From Clostridiaceae bacterium (lineage in GTDB: Bacteria > Bacillota > Clostridia > Peptostreptococcales > Tindalliaceae), in NCBI GenBank assembly GCA_011390155.1, contig JAABSW010000009.1:39872-103871 (forward strand): a DNA stretch of 64,000 nucleotides, written 5' to 3'. The position numbers were made by a program, and so were the translations under genes. Each line of letters opens with the position of its first letter. Positions within the stretch are counted from its first letter, which is position 1. The notes under the pieces are model-generated. The model saw nothing but the letters and a program-made list of their open reading frames with translations, had not been told where the DNA came from and ran no database searches. Below are positions 18,032 to 26,074 of this stretch, piece by piece.

Positions 18032-19132
18032 ATGGCAGTGGGTAGAAGTGGTGGTTCCGGTGGTAGAAGCAGTGGTGGTTCCTTTGGTGGCAGCCGCAGC
18101 AGTGGTGGTCGCAGTGGCGGTCTTTTTGGCGGCAGAAGTGGTGGACGAAGTGGTGGTCTTTTTGGAGGAAGTCTGGGAAAAGGCTCTTTTGGAAACGCTG
18201 GCAACAGTGGAGGTCTCTTTGGGAAGCGGAAAAAAAGTGGTGGTCTATTTGGTAATCTTCAAAATAGCGGAAGGAATACCAGTCCAACAGGCTGGGGCGG
18301 ATTTTCGGGTGGTGGAAGATCTGGCGGTTCCGGATGTGGATGTGGTTGCGGCTCACTGATTGGACTCCTGATTATCGTTGCTATTGTGGCAGTGCTCATT
18401 ATGTCAGGAATGGTTTCGATGTTCAGTGGATCGACCAATGCCAACGACACTACTGTCATAACGGCATCCACCATCAGGCGTGAAGCACTGCCCCAAGGTT
18501 CGGTGAATGAAACTAATTATTATACTGACGAATTGGGATGGATTAATAATCCGACCCAGTTGACTGGAGGATTAAAAAATTTCTATCAGCAAACAGGGGT
18601 ACAGCCGCATTTGTATATCACAGATACCGTTAATGGCTCACGTTCTCCTTCCAACACCGATCTCGATGTTTTTGCCAATAACCTGTATGATCAACTCTTT
18701 ACCGATGAAGCCCATCTGTTGCTTGTTTTTTTTGAATACGACGGATCTTATATGACACGTTATGTCGCTGGTACCCAGGCAAAAACCGTCATTGATTCGG
18801 AAGCCGCCGACATTCTTCTTGATTATATCGACCGGTATTACTACGATGACAGTTTGACGGATGAGGTCTATTTCAGTATGGCCTTCAACGATGCGGCAGA
18901 GCGTATCATGAAGGTAGAGCGGTCTCCCTGGATTGCTGTGTTTGTGATCATAGGTATTGCAGCACTACTACTCATTCTCTTTGTTTGGTGGCGAAATATG
19001 AAGAAGCAGAAAAACCTGGAGGCACAGCAGCGAGAGGAAATGCTGAACACACCGCTGGAAAAATACGGCGACCTTGAAATGGAGAAGTTGGAGAAAAGAT
19101 ACGAAGAACCGAATGGTGATTCAGATCAATAA
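18032..19132 (+). CDS. Gly/Ser-rich TPM-like membrane protein
   Basis: The product is about 366 residues. The first 100 residues are low-complexity Gly/Ser/Arg sequence with four copies of a GGLFG module, ending in GSGCGCGCGS. A membrane helix follows (about 112-135), then an extracytoplasmic domain of about 150 residues resembling TPM domains (VFANNLYDQLFTDEAHLLLVFFEYDG in part), a second helix (about 300-320) and a charged tail. The start is uncertain: ATG 18032 is very close to GGAGGT, while GTG 18038 has better spacing. It lies 66 bases before pspA, so a joint role in envelope stress is inferred. Confidence 0.7.
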   Translation: MAVGRSGGSGGRSSGGSFGGSRSSGGRSGGLFGGRSGGRSGGLFGGSLGKGSFGNAGNSGGLFGKRKKSGGLFGNLQNSGRNTSPTGWGGFSGGGRSGGSGCGCGCGSLIGLLIIVAIVAVLIMSGMVSMFSGSTNANDTTVITASTIRREALPQGSVNETNYYTDELGWINNPTQLTGGLKNFYQQTGVQPHLYITDTVNGSRSPSNTDLDVFANNLYDQLFTDEAHLLLVFFEYDGSYMTRYVAGTQAKTVIDSEAADILLDYIDRYYYDDSLTDEVYFSMAFNDAAERIMKVERSPWIAVFVIIGIAALLLILFVWWRNMKKQKNLEAQQREEMLNTPLEKYGDLEMEKLEKRYEEPNGDSDQ

Positions 19133-19198
19133 AAAACTTAACCTGAAGCATCCTGTCCAAACTGGGCAGTGCGATAATATGAATGAGGAGGAAATGAA

Positions 19199-19876
19199 AT
19201 GGCTATATTAGATCGATTCAGCGACATTATTAAGGCAAACATCAACGTGGTCCTTGATAAAATGGAAGATCCGGCCAAGATGATTGACCAGTATTTGAAT
19301 GACATGATGGAAGACATGGCCGAAGTCAAGCGCAGTACTGCAGGAGTGATTGCAGAAGAAAAACGCACCAAACGGTTAGTGGATGAGAACCAGGCCGCGG
19401 TGGCCAAATACGAAGATTTTGCCAGAAAAGCAGTGGCGTCAGGTAATGAAGGGGATGCCCGCACATTCATCACCAAAAAGCAGGAACTGGAAAACGTAGG
19501 AGCAGGATTGATGACAGCCTATGCTGCCGCCCATGAAAATGCGCTGAAAATGCGCCAGATGCACGACAAACTGGCGTCTGATATTGAGGCGCTGAAAGCG
19601 CGTCGCTCGATGATTAAAGCAAAAGTCGATGTGGCGAAAACCCAGGAAAAAATGAATGAAGTTGGGGCTGCCATGGCTAAATCCCATGGAGCGGCCAATG
19701 CTTTTAACCGCATGGAGGATAAAGCCAGCAGAATGCTTGATGAGGCAAACGCCATGGCAGAACTAAATATGGAACCCATTGATGATGCAAAGGCACTGGA
19801 AGAGAAGTACGCTTCCCAGGGTACTGCTTCTGTTGATGAAGAACTTGCTAAAATTAAAGAAGAATTGGGCAAGTAG
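19199..19876 (+). CDS. pspA: PspA/IM30 family envelope stress protein
   Basis: A 225-residue, almost wholly alpha-helical coiled-coil protein. The N-terminus MAILDRFSDIIKANINVVLDKMEDP is the amphipathic membrane-binding helix of PspA/IM30 proteins. These ESCRT-III-like proteins assemble on the inner face of damaged membranes. GAGGAGGAAATGAA precedes the ATG at 19199. The upstream TPM-like membrane protein is a likely partner. Confidence 0.92.
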   Translation: MAILDRFSDIIKANINVVLDKMEDPAKMIDQYLNDMMEDMAEVKRSTAGVIAEEKRTKRLVDENQAAVAKYEDFARKAVASGNEGDARTFITKKQELENVGAGLMTAYAAAHENALKMRQMHDKLASDIEALKARRSMIKAKVDVAKTQEKMNEVGAAMAKSHGAANAFNRMEDKASRMLDEANAMAELNMEPIDDAKALEEKYASQGTASVDEELAKIKEELGK

Positions 19877-19925
19877 ATTAGTTGGTTTACAATATTATAA
19901 TTTGATTGCATCAAAAAAGAGACTT

Positions 19926-19957
19926 AACCCTCCATGCGGTCTATCACATGAAGGGTT
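19926..19957 (+). terminator. Possible terminator hairpin after pspA
   Basis: AACCCT...ATG pairs with CAT...AGGGTT around a 10-base loop. The following bases are only moderately T-rich, so termination may be weak. Confidence 0.4.
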
Positions 19958-20006
19958 GATTCTTGTGAAAGTGTCGTTGTCCTGTTAATAAGAAAGGATT
20001 GAATAA

Positions 20007-20939
20007 ATGAAGAGAATCGCGTTATTAGGAACAGCCTTGGTGGTGTTGGCGCTGGTTCGGTCTTTAAGGGCACAGTATAGAAAAGAGATCAATCATGCTT
20101 ATAAAAGGGTATCAGATGGAAGCCGTGTATTGAACACGGAAAATGGTGAAATTGAATACAGCACTGATGGGGAAGGGACACCAGTACTGCTGATTCATGG
20201 CGCAGGCGGCGGCTATGACCAGGGTCTGCTGGTGGGACAGTCGTTTTTAAATGGTGGCTATCGGCTCATCGCTGTTTCCAGGTTTGGTTATTTAGGTTCT
20301 CCGGTACTGGATGATGCCACCGTGGAAAAACAGGCGATGCTTTACGCTGACTTGCTGACTCATTTGGACTTGGAAAAAGTGATGATTCTAGGTCTTTCAG
20401 CGGGCGGTCCCTCAGCGATGCAATTTGCCCATGATTATCCTGAAAAGAGCAACGCACTTATTTTGGTATCACCTGTAACCATTTTTACGGGCAAAGATAT
20501 TCCTTTGAGTACAAAAATAGTCAATATCATTCAAAAATCTGATTTTATTTATTGGCTGGTGTTAAAAACTTTTCGTACTCAAGCTTTAGCGTTAATGGGT
20601 ATTCCTAAAGGAACATATAATTCGCTTAGCTTGGACGAGAAAAAATTTGCCAATCAAATGTTGGCATTCATGCATCCCATTCGTCCCAGAAGTGCGGGGA
20701 TTATACACGAAGCTGAAATTGAACCTTTATCAGGCGATGAAATGAGTCGAATGATAGTTCCCACCATTGTACTGCATGCCAGGGATGATAAGATAATAGA
20801 CTATAAACATGCTGAATATTATCATGAGCATAGGGCTGACTCACAGTTGATTTCCTTTAAGAGCGGTGGTCATGTGATGGCATCAGAACTAGAAGCGATT
20901 AGAGGTCATATCAAAGTATTTCTGGAGAAAATCATATAA
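20007..20939 (+). CDS. Alpha/beta-hydrolase
   Basis: A 310-residue protein with a hydrophobic N-terminal segment (residues 4-19) that may anchor it. It has the oxyanion motif LLIHGAGGG, the nucleophile elbow GLSAGG, an acid residue in LHARDDKIIDY and the catalytic His in SGGHVMASE. The fold and triad fit an esterase, lipase or epoxide-hydrolase-type enzyme, and the substrate is unknown. AGAAAGGATTG precedes the ATG. The second half is more AT-rich than its neighbours. Confidence 0.85.
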   Translation: MKRIALLGTALVVLALVRSLRAQYRKEINHAYKRVSDGSRVLNTENGEIEYSTDGEGTPVLLIHGAGGGYDQGLLVGQSFLNGGYRLIAVSRFGYLGSPVLDDATVEKQAMLYADLLTHLDLEKVMILGLSAGGPSAMQFAHDYPEKSNALILVSPVTIFTGKDIPLSTKIVNIIQKSDFIYWLVLKTFRTQALALMGIPKGTYNSLSLDEKKFANQMLAFMHPIRPRSAGIIHEAEIEPLSGDEMSRMIVPTIVLHARDDKIIDYKHAEYYHEHRADSQLISFKSGGHVMASELEAIRGHIKVFLEKII

Positions 20940-21013
20940 TTGAATATTTTTTTTAATTCATCGCTGGAAGAGGATAAATCTGACGTAAAATGAAATAAAT
21001 TGACCAAATATGA

Positions 21014-21041
21014 TTGACATTGATCATGTGTGTGGTATTAT
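21014..21041 (+). promoter_or_regulatory. SigA-type promoter of the deoR-gap unit
   Basis: TTGACA at 21014-21019 and TATTAT at 21036-21041 are 16 bases apart. TTGATCAT, containing the palindrome TGATCA, lies directly after the -35 box and may be an operator. A near copy of this layout occurs at 58514-58541. Confidence 0.7.
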
Positions 21042-21060
21042 TTTAGTGAGGGGGTGAACC

Positions 21061-21810
21061 ATGCTGCAACAAGAACGCTATGAGAAAATTCTGTCCCGGG
21101 TACAAGCCAAAGGGGCTGTCAGGGTGGCTGCCCTGGCAAAAGCATTGGAAATCAGTGAATCAACCATCCGAAGAGATATCATCGAACTGGACCATATGGG
21201 AAAGTTGCGAAAAGTCTTTGGAGGAGCGGTTTCCTGCGATGCCTACCTGACATCCAATGAAACAGATGTGAACACAAGAGCAACTTTCAGTGTATTGGAA
21301 AAAGATTCCATTGCCAGGTACGCTGCCAATCTCATTGAAGCAGACGACTTCGTGTTCATTGACGCTGGTACAACCACTGATAAACTCATTGACTTTTTAC
21401 CCGGTAGTAAAACGGCCACCTTTGTCACCAACGGCCTGGCTCACGCCCTAACCTTAACCCGCAGAGGTCATAAGGTGTATTTACTGGGGGGGAGGGTCAA
21501 CGCCAGCACAGAAGCTGCCACAGGCGTGGAAGCCGTTTCAAGTTTAGGAAAGTATAACTTTACTAAGTGTTTCTTAGGCACCAACGGCATCGATGTGGAA
21601 CATGGGTTTACCACACCCAACGTGGAAGAGGCCATGGTGAAAACCCATGCTGCTCAGCGTTCCTCCGTGGTATATGTGCTGGCGGACAGCAACAAGTTTG
21701 AAACTGTTGCGCCGGTTACTTTTCTGGGTATAGATAAAGCGTGGATCATTACTGACAAACTGGAGAATGTGGAATACAGGGACCATACGGAAATCATCGA
21801 AACTGAATAA
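21061..21810 (+). CDS. DeoR-family transcriptional regulator
   Basis: A 249-residue repressor. The N-terminal helix-turn-helix is typical of DeoR (VRVAALAKALEISESTIRRDI, about residues 19-39). The C-terminal sugar-phosphate sensor domain has DAGTTTDKLIDFL and the KCFLGTNGID motif. The inducer is probably a phosphorylated sugar. GAGGGGGTG precedes the ATG. GAPDH follows about 100 bases downstream, so the regulator may control central glycolysis. Confidence 0.92.
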   Translation: MLQQERYEKILSRVQAKGAVRVAALAKALEISESTIRRDIIELDHMGKLRKVFGGAVSCDAYLTSNETDVNTRATFSVLEKDSIARYAANLIEADDFVFIDAGTTTDKLIDFLPGSKTATFVTNGLAHALTLTRRGHKVYLLGGRVNASTEAATGVEAVSSLGKYNFTKCFLGTNGIDVEHGFTTPNVEEAMVKTHAAQRSSVVYVLADSNKFETVAPVTFLGIDKAWIITDKLENVEYRDHTEIIETE

Positions 21811-21911
21811 AATGTGAATCATAACAACACACCAATGTTGAGGGTGCAGATTACCTCAATGTGATAGATGCAAGTGATCAATTACACATAGGAGAAATTA
21901 GGAGGTTTATT

Positions 21912-22931
21912 ATGAAAATGAAAGTGGCAATTAATGGATTTGGAAGAATAGGACGTCTCACATTCGGGCAGATTTTTGGGAATGACGATTACGATGTGGT
22001 GGCCATCAATGACCTGAGCCAACCAGACATGCTGGCATACCTGCTGAAGTACGACAGTGTTCAAAAATCCTTTGAGAACCATACGGTGGAAAACTCTGAT
22101 CATTCTATTACTGTGGATGGAAAGGAAATTAAGATTTTTAGAGAGCCAGATCCATCCAAGCTTCCCTGGGGAGACCTGGGTGTGGATGTAGTTTTGGAAT
22201 GCACCGGCTTTTTCACTTCCAGGAAAAAATCCCAGGCACACATTGATGCAGGTGCCAAGAAAGTTTTGATTTCTGCTTCGGCTGGTGATGACGTACCCAC
22301 CATTGTTTATGGTGTCAACCACGATATTCTCACCAAAGACGATACCATTGTGTCTGGAGCTTCCTGCACAACCAACTGCCTGGCACCCATGGCAAAGGCG
22401 CTGCATGAGTACCGGGAAGTACGTACCGGCTTTATGACCACCATCCACGCTTATACTGGTGACCAGATGTTGCTGGACGGACCTCACCCCAAAAATGACT
22501 TCCGTCGTGCCCGTGCCGGTGCCATTAACATTGTTCCCACCAGCACAGGTGCTGCAAAAGCCATTGGCATGGTTATTCCCGAATTGGACGGCAGGCTCAT
22601 GGGTAATGCCCAGCGTGTACCGGTGGCTTCCGGTTCCGTCACCATCTTGAATGCGGTATTAAAAGACGACACCGAAACCGTCACATTGGAAGGCCTTCAT
22701 GAAGCCATGAAAGATGCTTCCAACGAGACCTTTGGCTACACTGAAGAAAAGCTGGTTTCCAGTGACATCATTGGCATAACCTATGGTTCATTGTTTGACG
22801 CCACCCAGACACTGGTTGCCCGAAGCGGTACTGGTGTGTTCCAGGTGCAGGTGGTTGCCTGGTATGACAACGAAATGAGTTATGTGGCGCAGCTTGTGCG
22901 CACTTTAAAGCATATGGGAAGCTTAGCTTAG
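21912..22931 (+). CDS. gap: Glyceraldehyde-3-phosphate dehydrogenase
   Basis: A 339-residue glycolytic enzyme converting glyceraldehyde-3-phosphate, NAD+ and phosphate to 1,3-bisphosphoglycerate. It shows the Rossmann start [11 protein letters not shown], the catalytic Cys at about residue 152 in [12 protein letters not shown], and the C-terminal WYDNEMSYV. The ATG at 21912 follows TAGGAGG; longer in-frame starts lack a ribosome site. It stands alone rather than with pgk-tpi, and sits behind a DeoR regulator instead of the usual CggR. Confidence 0.97.
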   Translation: MKMKVAINGFGRIGRLTFGQIFGNDDYDVVAINDLSQPDMLAYLLKYDSVQKSFENHTVENSDHSITVDGKEIKIFREPDPSKLPWGDLGVDVVLECTGFFTSRKKSQAHIDAGAKKVLISASAGDDVPTIVYGVNHDILTKDDTIVSGASCTTNCLAPMAKALHEYREVRTGFMTTIHAYTGDQMLLDGPHPKNDFRRARAGAINIVPTSTGAAKAIGMVIPELDGRLMGNAQRVPVASGSVTILNAVLKDDTETVTLEGLHEAMKDASNETFGYTEEKLVSSDIIGITYGSLFDATQTLVARSGTGVFQVQVVAWYDNEMSYVAQLVRTLKHMGSLA

Positions 22932-22966
22932 TGTAAACTAAAACAAAAATGCATTGCACCACCAAC

Positions 22967-23003
22967 AAAAAAGAGGCTAGGAGTCACAACTCCTGCCTCT
23001 TTT
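22967..23003. terminator. Bidirectional intrinsic terminator
   Basis: AAAAGAGGCTAGGAGT pairs with ACTCCTGCCTCTTTT with one bulge. It lies between the convergent gap and MscS-like genes. Confidence 0.85.
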
Positions 23004-23031
23004 GTAAGTGATAAACATGAAAGTTTACTGT

Positions 23032-23928
23032 TTATTCTGTTTTAAGTTCAATTGGAGGAGCGCTTACTACCTCAAAAGTTGCGGAGGCCAGTTGCACCTG
23101 AGAGGAACTGTTTTCCACTTTTTTCAGGATTCTTGTAAAGAGTTCATCTTTTACAATCACTCTTTTTTTATAATCTACCACATATCGCAGGTTAAACTCC
23201 ACCCAGTTATCATTTGCGACAATGGTCACCATAGGTTTTGTTGTTGCGTCTTCAATCATAAACTTACGAACCATTGTTTTCCAGTGTATTTCTGCTTCAT
23301 TGGCATAATCACCCACCACTTCATGCGCAACTTCATAGAAAAATTGTCTGGCAAGGTCATAATTACTGCCGTATTTAACGGGAATTTTAATTTCATCCCA
23401 CAGAAAGGGAAAATCTGCAGAATAATTATAAACCGGTTCTTTGAAGACAAAACTGTTGCCGATTCTGACAATTCTTCCGTTATACAAATCTCCTTCAACC
23501 CACCCTCCAATTTCCATGATTGTGGTTCTGAGAACACCGACGTCAATTACATCTCCTTTAATGCCGCCCAATAACACCCGGTCCCCGGATTTATAAATAT
23601 CACTTAACAAAATGGCCATCCATCCGGCTATGCTGACGATAACTTCCTGCAAGGCAAAAGCAATCCCTGCTCCGGCGATTCCAAAAAAGACCGTCAATGT
23701 ACCTAAACGATCCCGATAAATGACGGATAACAAAAGCACAACAAGAAAATAACCAACAGTGTTGATGGCCTTTTTGCTTCGATAAAAGTTGTTGTGATCT
23801 TTGATAGACTTGCCGACACGGGTCCGGACCAGCCTAATCACCGTTAAAATGATCAAAACGCCTATCACGGCAATGATCAGTTGCATTACGAATGGTTCCT
23901 GTATTATTTGAACTAAATATTCATCCAT
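23032..23928 (-). CDS. MscS-like mechanosensitive ion channel (divergent)
   Basis: A 298-residue protein with N-terminal membrane helices (about 12-32, 62-78 and 82-105). The pore-helix-like segment VFFGIAGAGIAFALQEVIVSIAGW is followed by a beta domain (YKSGDRVLLGGIKGDVIDVGV). The pore region departs from canonical MscS, so ion selectivity may differ. The ATG at 23928 follows AAAGAGGTG at six bases; a GTG seven codons earlier lies before that ribosome site. Confidence 0.85.
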   Translation of the reverse strand: MDEYLVQIIQEPFVMQLIIAVIGVLIILTVIRLVRTRVGKSIKDHNNFYRSKKAINTVGYFLVVLLLSVIYRDRLGTLTVFFGIAGAGIAFALQEVIVSIAGWMAILLSDIYKSGDRVLLGGIKGDVIDVGVLRTTIMEIGGWVEGDLYNGRIVRIGNSFVFKEPVYNYSADFPFLWDEIKIPVKYGSNYDLARQFFYEVAHEVVGDYANEAEIHWKTMVRKFMIEDATTKPMVTIVANDNWVEFNLRYVVDYKKRVIVKDELFTRILKKVENSSSQVQLASATFEVVSAPPIELKTE

Positions 23929-24020
23929 GAAATGCACCTCTTTAGACACGGTATTTTAATACTCTTATACCCCAAAATAACCTCAAAACAAACGACTAAG
24001 TGTTAGCAAGAAGATCATAT

Positions 24021-24051
24021 AACTTGAAACAAGTTAAAAAAAGATTAGAAT
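24021..24051 (+). promoter_or_regulatory. Promoter with overlapping palindromic operator
   Basis: AACTTG-AAA-CAAGTT (24021-24035) is a perfect inverted repeat. It contains the -35 box TTGAAA (24024-24029). TAGAAT at 24046-24051 is a -10 box with 16-base spacing. This would drive the short gene at 24095. Confidence 0.55.
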
Positions 24052-24094
24052 ATAAGTTAAGAACATACGAAAACGTTAACCAGGAGGTGTGCCA

Positions 24095-24226
24095 ATGTCT
24101 ACAGTTAAAGAAACACCAGTGAAGGAAAAATCGTTGTATTCGGTGGATTACAAAAAGGATTTTAAGAATCCTGTTTATGGCTCCAAGACGAAGCCGGAAG
24201 TGATAATGGTGCCAACCATCCAGTGA
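24095..24226 (+). pseudogene. Truncated GyrI-like domain fragment (43 codons)
   Basis: An ATG with a strong ribosome site (CAGGAGGTG) opens a 43-codon frame. The part YKKDFKNPVY...SKTKPEVIMVP resembles the N-terminus of GyrI-like (TipAS/AraC-effector) small-molecule-binding proteins, which normally continue for about 150 more residues. Here the frame stops directly after VPTIQ and no continuation is found downstream. It is either the relic of such a gene or a deliberate micro-protein. Its intact promoter and ribosome site argue that it is still expressed. The codons for KNPVY contain one copy of the dispersed TAAACAGGA motif. Confidence 0.5.
24163..24179 (-). repeat. Dispersed motif copy (CATAAACAGGATTCTTA)
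   Basis: Read on the minus strand this is identical over 17 bases to the copy at 25301-25317. Here it lies inside the 43-codon frame. Confidence 0.6.
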
Positions 24227-24345
24227 TTCGGGTATATATTTGACAGATAAATGGGTATCTAACGTAATGTAGAATGCAAAGAGTTCCACATTACGGGGTT
24301 CTGTCCATTAGAAGCTGGTCATCATTTGTGCAGGGAGGAAACGGT

Positions 24346-24780
24346 ATGATTGGTGTGGAAATCGATCTGGTGGTAACAGACAGTCTGGAAGCACTTACAT
24401 TGTATGAAAAAATTTTTAAAGTTGAGCGGCTGGAGGTCACCAGTTTTTCCAAAGGGGAAAACGAAGTGGTGTTCAGCCTTTACGGTGTCCGCTTTCATAT
24501 GCTGGATGAAAACCCGGACTTTGAGTTACTGGCTCCAAAGCCGGGAGATCCAAAACCCATTTGGTTTAACATTATGGTGCCTGACATTGAGGAAACCTAT
24601 GCTAATGCTATGGAGGTTGGTTGCTCGGAGGTGCAGCCGGTGACAGAAATGCCGGATTTTGGGGTGTCCAACGCCATATTCAGCGATAAATTTGGATATG
24701 TTTGGATGCTGCACCAGGTGCACCGGGAAGTAAGCCAGGAAGAACGGGAGCGGATCTGGAAGGAAAAGAAAGACCTGTAA
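24346..24780 (+). CDS. VOC/glyoxalase-family protein
   Basis: A 144-residue protein with the paired beta-alpha-beta-beta-beta modules of the vicinal-oxygen-chelate family. It resembles PhnB-like and glyoxalase/bleomycin-resistance members (VEIDLVVTDSLEALTLYEKIF at the start and FSDKFGYVWMLHQVHRE at the end). The substrate is unknown. The ATG at 24346 follows AGGGAGGAAACGGT; the frame upstream lacks a ribosome site. Confidence 0.8.
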   Translation: MIGVEIDLVVTDSLEALTLYEKIFKVERLEVTSFSKGENEVVFSLYGVRFHMLDENPDFELLAPKPGDPKPIWFNIMVPDIEETYANAMEVGCSEVQPVTEMPDFGVSNAIFSDKFGYVWMLHQVHREVSQEERERIWKEKKDL

Positions 24781-24817
24781 CAGGTTATAAATGAGCAAGT
24801 AAATGAAAGAATCAGAA

Positions 24818-24840
24818 GGGCGGGAGTATAATACCCGCCC
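24818..24840. terminator. GC-rich hairpin, weak terminator
   Basis: GGGCGGG and CCCGCCC form a perfect 7-bp stem with a 9-base loop. Only two T follow, so it may act mainly as an mRNA 3' end stabiliser. Confidence 0.45.
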
Positions 24841-24931
24841 TTACACATGGCAGCGATCTATTGGTATACGAAAAAACCAAATCAAAAGGCTTAAAAATGT
24901 TGCATTCGTGCCGGGGGGAGGTAGTAATCGT

Positions 24932-25195
24932 ATGATCGGTTTTTGGAATCGCAAGGAAGTGTACGTCGGAACATCTCTGGATGAGTTTAATAACCTTCGG
25001 GATCTGTTGTCGGAAGGAAACATCAAATACAAGACCCGCATTGTCGACCGAAGCAACGCCAGTGCAGTGGGGTCCAGCAGAGCCAGGGTAGGCACCAGTG
25101 GGCAGAATTTAGAGTTAGCGTACACATATTATATATATGTTCATAAGGATGATTATCAGGCAGCCACTGAAATCACAAGTAATCGAATAAGATAA
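24932..25195 (+). CDS. Small conserved hypothetical protein
   Basis: An 87-residue cytoplasmic protein starting at an ATG behind GGGGGGAGG. It has the pattern EVYVGTSLDEFNNLRDLLSEGNIKY, reminiscent of DUF2007-type small proteins where a strand is followed by a helix acting on a residue pair, and ends in YYIYVHKDDYQAA. There is no membrane segment and I cannot assign a function. A dispersed repeat follows. Confidence 0.6.
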   Translation: MIGFWNRKEVYVGTSLDEFNNLRDLLSEGNIKYKTRIVDRSNASAVGSSRARVGTSGQNLELAYTYYIYVHKDDYQAATEITSNRIR

Positions 25196-25238
25196 TACAT
25201 AAAAAAATTAAGTATGTGCCGCCAAATGTTACATGTGG

Positions 25239-25316
25239 GCCATCTACTTATGGATAATGCATTCTAAACCTTCTGATGGGATTAAAACGCCACCAGAAGC
25301 TAAGAATCCTGTTTAT
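25239..25316 (-). repeat. 78-bp intergenic repeat, copy 1
   Basis: Read on the minus strand it starts ATAAACAGGATTCTTA and then has a hairpin, CTTCTGGTGG with CCATCAGAAG (one G-U pair). It is about 79% identical, with one single-base gap, to 56589-56665 on the plus strand. It begins on the stop codon of the HAD gene and lies between two convergent genes. Base changes do not respect any reading frame, so a non-coding element is likely. Confidence 0.7.
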
Positions 25317-25975
25317 GACAGAATAAAGTCTCGAAATGTGTGAATCGATTCAAAATAGTAATCACCGTGTTTACGCATATAATCGGTGATCTCCGGGATG
25401 ATGTGGGACCAGCCTGCTCCTGCAAAATCAACTCCGCAGCTCCTGGCCATGTCCAACCCCGGCTTCAGGTCATCCACCACCAGCATTTCTTCTGGGCTCA
25501 GGTGGAAAACACGCATGGTTTCTTCCAGGGGATAGGGGCTTGGTTTTCGCTGAGATGCTTCCAGATCCCAGCCAAACACCATGTCAGGCTCTATTTTACA
25601 GTGGTTGCGGTAATCCCTGAGAATCTGTCGGCTTTCAGAATGGGAGACCACACAGATCAAACCTCCCTGGTTCTTATAGTCAGTGATCAGTTCAGCCATT
25701 CCGTTAAAAAAACGGGGTGTTCGTGATTCTACATAGTTGTGCCAGATTTGGTATTGAACAGCCTGCTCTGATTTACTGAACCCCATGATGTCAGAGCACA
25801 GCGCTGAAAACCCGGGGTTGAAGCAATAACGAAGGAAGTCTTCCAGGCTGATGGGTTTCATTTCCGGTCGAAGGTTTTTCAAGGCTTCCACAAAGGAAGG
25901 GTAATGAATGTCCGGGGTGCTGTGCACCACTGTATCGTCATGATCAAGCACAAGGCATTTGTATTTCAATGGCAT
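25313..25975 (-). CDS. HAD-superfamily hydrolase
   Basis: A 220-residue phosphatase-type enzyme. Motif I is LVLDHDDTVVHS (nucleophile and acid Asp), motif II is the Ser in CVVSHSESRQ, the Lys is in SQRKPSPYP, and motif III is MLVVDDLKPGLDMA. The cap domain is helical (subfamily I). A phosphoglycolate-phosphatase or beta-phosphoglucomutase-like role is possible, but the substrate is not readable. CAGGAGTGA precedes the ATG. Confidence 0.9.
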   Translation of the reverse strand: MPLKYKCLVLDHDDTVVHSTPDIHYPSFVEALKNLRPEMKPISLEDFLRYCFNPGFSALCSDIMGFSKSEQAVQYQIWHNYVESRTPRFFNGMAELITDYKNQGGLICVVSHSESRQILRDYRNHCKIEPDMVFGWDLEASQRKPSPYPLEETMRVFHLSPEEMLVVDDLKPGLDMARSCGVDFAGAGWSHIIPEITDYMRKHGDYYFESIHTFRDFILS

Positions 25976-26041
25976 TCACTCCTGTCTCTTTTGGTCATTC
26001 ATTGGGTGTTGGAATAGAAATAATGATTGAGCAGTAGGACA

Positions 26042-26059
26042 AATCCTGTTTATTTGTCG
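26042..26059. repeat. Dispersed motif copy within a 7-bp hairpin
   Basis: On the minus strand TAAACAGGA lies in GACAAAT-aaacagg-ATTTGTC, a perfect inverted repeat. It is between the HAD gene and the DUF6544-like gene. Confidence 0.55.
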
Positions 26060-26074
26060 GCACAACAAAGATCA

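Noticed and set aside
18018..18360. Overlapping reading frames in the Gly/Ser-rich region
   Set aside because: They are by-products of the GGT/GGC triplet-rich sequence in other frames.
24818..24840. GGGCGGG/CCCGCCC hairpin as a full terminator
   Set aside because: The T tract is missing, so it is listed only as a weak candidate.
25257..25343. 28-codon frame containing KNPVYDRIK in the repeat
   Set aside because: There is no ribosome site, it overlaps the HAD gene end, and the second copy of the repeat has a one-base gap that breaks the frame. A non-coding repeat explains it better.
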